A DNA stretch of 64,000 nucleotides from Caulobacter segnis (GTDB taxonomy: Bacteria; Pseudomonadota; Alphaproteobacteria; Caulobacterales; Caulobacteraceae): the NCBI RefSeq assembly GCF_029543125.1, contig NZ_JARQWW010000001.1, forward strand, positions 806,001 to 870,000, in the 5' to 3' direction. Shown here piece after piece: positions 61,322 through 64,000 of this stretch. Both the position numbers and the translations under genes were made by a program. The notes beneath the pieces were generated by a model. That model searched no databases, was not told the DNA's origin, and saw only the letters and a program-made list of their open reading frames with translations. Within the stretch, counting starts at the first letter, position 1. Each line of letters begins with the position of its first letter.

Positions 61322-61891
61322 TTGAGCACCGCGACTTTCAAAGGCCTGATCATCGCCGCCGCCGCTCTGGCGGCGACCACCACCGCACACGCCCAGACGG
61401 CGACGGCCTCCGCCCAGAACCAGCTGAAGCTCATCGAGGCGAGGCGTCTGGTCCAGGCGCTCGGGCCCGATTCCGGCATCAATCAGGCCACCGCCGAGGT
61501 CAACGCCACGGTGATGACCGAGCTGGAGCGCGCCGCTCCGGCCGGCGACAGCCAACGCGCCGGCATGCTCACCGCCGCCGGCAAGCTGGCCGTGGCCAAC
61601 ATGCAGGCCCAGGTGGCCGAGGCCACCGCCGCCGCCTACGCCGCCAACTTCACCGTCGAGCAGCTGCAGGCCATGAGCGCCTTCTTCGCCTCCTCCGCCG
61701 GCAAGGCTCTGCTGGAGCGCCGCGAGGTCGTCACCCGCCAGAGCGCGACCCTGGCGCGTGGCCTGCTGCCCGACGTCTTCAACCAGACCGCGTCGTCCTA
61801 CTGCAAGCAGGTGACCTGCACGGCGGCGGAGTGGCAGGCCTTCGCCACCCTGCTCGCGCGAGCGGCGAACGAGCAGACCGCTCGCCCCTGA
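61322..61891 (+). CDS. Exported DUF2059-like protein
   Basis: A 189-residue secreted protein: signal peptide (ending TTTAHAQT), then helices resembling DUF2059 (NFTVEQLQAMSAFFASSAGKALLERR). Two Cys near the C-terminus (SYCKQVTCTAAEW) could form a disulfide. The start is TTG behind GGGGGAC. Function unknown; it is separated from the pilus operon by 55 bases and may be co-transcribed. Confidence 0.75.
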   Translation: MSTATFKGLIIAAAALAATTTAHAQTATASAQNQLKLIEARRLVQALGPDSGINQATAEVNATVMTELERAAPAGDSQRAGMLTAAGKLAVANMQAQVAEATAAAYAANFTVEQLQAMSAFFASSAGKALLERREVVTRQSATLARGLLPDVFNQTASSYCKQVTCTAAEWQAFATLLARAANEQTARP

Positions 61892-61986
61892 GCTGATCGC
61901 TTGGATATCGCGTCGGGATCGCGGCTAGACTGGCCGCCTCGTCCCGCCGCGACGCTCGCGAAGGCGCCGCGGATCGACTAATAGGG

Positions 61987-64000
61987 ATGCTTGTCCGCGA
62001 CGGGTCGAGGATGTTCGGATCGAGAAGACCAGAGGCGCCAAGCCTCACCGCGCCTGCCCGCGCGCCCGGCCTCGCCGCGGCGCGTCGCGGGGCGGCGGTC
62101 GCCCGGACCCTGGCCGATCTGCGCCGCGACTTCGACGGCGATCTCGAGAAGCTGCTGATCTATCTGAGCATCGCCACTCTGGAGATGGAGCAGGGCGGCC
62201 GCGACGGCTGGGCCGGCGCCACCGCCATCTCCATCGCCGAAGCCACCCTGATCAGCCGCGAGACCACGCGCCGGAAGCTTCTGGCCATGGCCGGCGACGG
62301 CCTGCTGGTGCGCGACGCCGCCGACGCCTATCGGGTGCGCGACCTGCTGCACGCCCAGAAGGTTCTGGATGAGCTGGCGCCCGCCGCCAACGGCCCCGTC
62401 CCGCAAGCCGCGCCCGCCGCCGGGCACCAGGACTGGCGCGTCCGCGCCCGCTCCCGCGCCGACGTGGCGGCCCGCGCCGCCGGCGCCGCCGTCTGGGAAT
62501 GGGACCTGTCGGCCCAGGAGTTCGACTGGGATTCCCAGATCTGGAGCATGCTCGGGCTCGACGCCGCCGAACCGCCGAGCCTGCGCGCGCTCTTCCGCAA
62601 CGTGGCCCCGCAGGATCGCGGCCGCCTGGCCGACGCCATCGAGGTCTGCCGGCAGGGCCTCGGCGACGTGGACGAGGAGGTGGTCATCCTCGACGAGGGC
62701 GCGCCCAAGCGCGTCCGCTATCTGGCCGAGGCGGTTCAGGACGGCGGCGGCCCGCCCCGCCGCATCGTCGGCGCCTGCGTCGATGTCACGGGCTGGCGCG
62801 CCCTGGCCGACGACCTTCGCCGCCAACGGGAGCTGACGGACGTGGCTCTGGCCGCGGTGGGCGAGGCGGTGCTGATTGTGGGCGTCGACGGGCGCGTGAT
62901 GGAGGCCAACGCCGCCGCCGCAGGCCTGCTGGGCCAGACGGAAGCCAAGCTCATCGGCCGACCATTCACCGAGGCGGCGCCTCTGGAGGACGCCGAGGGC
63001 CTGCGCGGCGCCCTGGACCCGGTGGCCCAGACCCTCTCCAGCCTCGCGCCCACCCACACCCACGGCGACATCGTCCTGCGGCGGGTCGACGGCTCGTCCT
63101 TGCAGGTGCAGGCCAGCGCCCGCCCTATGCTCGACCGCAGCGGCGAGCCCATCGGCGCCGTCGCGGTTCTGCGCGACCTGTCCCCGCAGCGCGCGGCCGA
63201 GCGTCGCCTGGCCTGGCTGCAGGCGCATGACGACCTCACCGGGCTCGTCAACCGTTACGCCTTCGAAGAGCGCCTGGCGGCGGCTCAGTTCTCCCAGCGC
63301 CCGGAAGGCCAGGGCGACTGCATCCTCATTGTCGACATCGAGCGCTTCAAGGTTCTGAACGACGCGGTCGGCCACATGGGCGGCGACGTCTTCCTGCGTG
63401 AGGTCGCCGAACTTCTGGGCCGCTTCATCGTGCCCAAGGATGTCCTGGCCCGCCTGTCCGGCGACCAGTTCGCCATCCTCCTGCGCGACACCGGGCCGGA
63501 AGGCGCGGAGCGTTTCGGCCAGGAACTGGTCGAGGCCGTGGCGGACCATCGCTTCGTCTGGAGGGGCGAGGCCTATCACGCCGCGGCCCGCGTCGGCGGC
63601 TGCCTGATCAAGGGTTCGGCCCTGTCGCCCCAGGACCTCATCGGCCGCGCCGAGCTGGCCTGCCAGGCCGCCAAGAGCGCCGGCGCGGTCCGCATCCTCG
63701 CCGCCGACGCCGATCAATTCCGCGAAGAGCACACCCTCAACACAACCGTGGCCAACCTGCCCCGCTGGATCGAGGAGGGCCGTCTGGTCCTCTTCGCGCA
63801 GGGCATCGTCTCGATGGATGAAACCCAGACGGCGCAGCGCCGCTTCGAGGTGCTGGTGCGCCTGCGCGGAGACGACGGCGAGCTGCTGTCCCCTGCGGTG
63901 TTCATTCCGGCGGCGGAACGCTTCGGCATGATGGGCCTGGTGGATCGCTGGGTGATCAGCGAGGTGCTGAGCCGCGTCGCGCCGCGGATCGACGACAAGG
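61987..64000 (+). CDS. wHTH-PAS-GGDEF-EAL protein, cut at window end
   Basis: The first 671 codons of a signalling protein; the 3' end is outside the window. In order: a winged-helix-like domain at about residues 50-118 (ISIAEATLISRETTRRKLLAM, GLLVRD); PAS-like domains at about 163-275 and 283-400; GGDEF domain at about 412-575, in which the motif is SGDQF (491-495) instead of GGDEF, so diguanylate cyclase activity is doubtful; and the beginning of an EAL domain (FEVLVRL, Glu at 621). A c-di-GMP phosphodiesterase role is likely if the rest is intact. Start is 61987 or 62011. Confidence 0.82.
   Translation, partial: MLVRDGSRMFGSRRPEAPSLTAPARAPGLAAARRGAAVARTLADLRRDFDGDLEKLLIYLSIATLEMEQGGRDGWAGATAISIAEATLISRETTRRKLLAMAGDGLLVRDAADAYRVRDLLHAQKVLDELAPAANGPVPQAAPAAGHQDWRVRARSRADVAARAAGAAVWEWDLSAQEFDWDSQIWSMLGLDAAEPPSLRALFRNVAPQDRGRLADAIEVCRQGLGDVDEEVVILDEGAPKRVRYLAEAVQDGGGPPRRIVGACVDVTGWRALADDLRRQRELTDVALAAVGEAVLIVGVDGRVMEANAAAAGLLGQTEAKLIGRPFTEAAPLEDAEGLRGALDPVAQTLSSLAPTHTHGDIVLRRVDGSSLQVQASARPMLDRSGEPIGAVAVLRDLSPQRAAERRLAWLQAHDDLTGLVNRYAFEERLAAAQFSQRPEGQGDCILIVDIERFKVLNDAVGHMGGDVFLREVAELLGRFIVPKDVLARLSGDQFAILLRDTGPEGAERFGQELVEAVADHRFVWRGEAYHAAARVGGCLIKGSALSPQDLIGRAELACQAAKSAGAVRILAADADQFREEHTLNTTVANLPRWIEEGRLVLFAQGIVSMDETQTAQRRFEVLVRLRGDDGELLSPAVFIPAAERFGMMGLVDRWVISEVLSRVAPRIDDK

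Overview
The window is high-GC and densely coded, and it looks like the chromosome of an alphaproteobacterium, most likely a member of the Caulobacteraceae (Caulobacter/Phenylobacterium type). The grounds are a cpa/tad Flp-pilus locus preceded by a TTAA-N7-TTAA CtrA-type site, several TonB-dependent receptors with a FecI/FecR pair, a PhoB-type box, an RcnB-like protein and DUF2383 proteins. This assignment is inference; no rRNA or tRNA gene was recognised to anchor it. No insertion sequence, prophage or CRISPR array was recognised.

Layout. (1) 0.4-9.6 kb, mostly minus strand: a caa3-type cytochrome c oxidase block. It holds ctaG, a cytochrome b561, a lipoprotein cytochrome c, coxB with a fused heme-c domain, a COX I-III fusion and a small membrane protein, followed by DUF2231, a PQQ-type sugar dehydrogenase lipoprotein, DUF4126 and DUF2383 proteins. 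A diheme cytochrome c is encoded on the opposite strand. (2) 9.8-15.6 kb: a heme-oxygenase-like iron enzyme, a Phd/PIN toxin-antitoxin pair, and an AraC regulator divergent from a large RTX/Calx-beta/DUF4214 protein. (3) 15.8-17.3 kb: a bacterial alternative oxidase followed by a group III truncated hemoglobin and a DUF1971 gene, each broken by an apparent one-base deletion. (4) 17.3-22.8 kb: an alkaline phosphatase behind a Pho-box-like direct repeat, a Tat-type phospholipase C, a small secreted Cys-rich protein and an exported amidohydrolase. (5) 22.9-32.1 kb: a complete Mrp/Mnh cation/proton antiporter operon (AB fusion, C, D, E, F, G) with two closely similar winged-helix proteins near its two ends. 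(6) 32.3-39.0 kb: cstA-ybdD, an RcnB-like protein, a lipoprotein, an SLC13-type permease and a succinate/acetate CoA-transferase. (7) 39.0-48.9 kb: fecI-fecR-TonB receptor, an M14 metallopeptidase and a second TonB receptor. (8) 49.1-50.7 kb: small genes and an XRE regulator with a candidate operator. (9) 50.7-61.3 kb: a compact Flp pilus locus, cpaB-cpaC-cpaE-cpaF-tadB-tadC-tadD-orf-tadG-flp-tadE-cpaA, with nearly every junction overlapping. (10) 61.3-64.0 kb: a DUF2059 protein and the start of a wHTH-PAS-GGDEF-EAL protein that runs off the window.

How the parts fit. Much of the window concerns aerobic energy conversion (caa3 oxidase, alternative oxidase, Mrp antiporter) and scavenging (phosphate release, TonB-dependent uptake plus peptidase, CstA, CoA-transferase), together with surface attachment (Flp pilus, exported Calx-beta protein). 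The least ordinary features are the alternative oxidase/globin/DUF1971 cluster with two adjacent frameshifts, the paired winged-helix paralogues around the Mrp operon with a related domain on a degenerate GGDEF protein, and the degenerate nucleotide-binding loop of CpaE.
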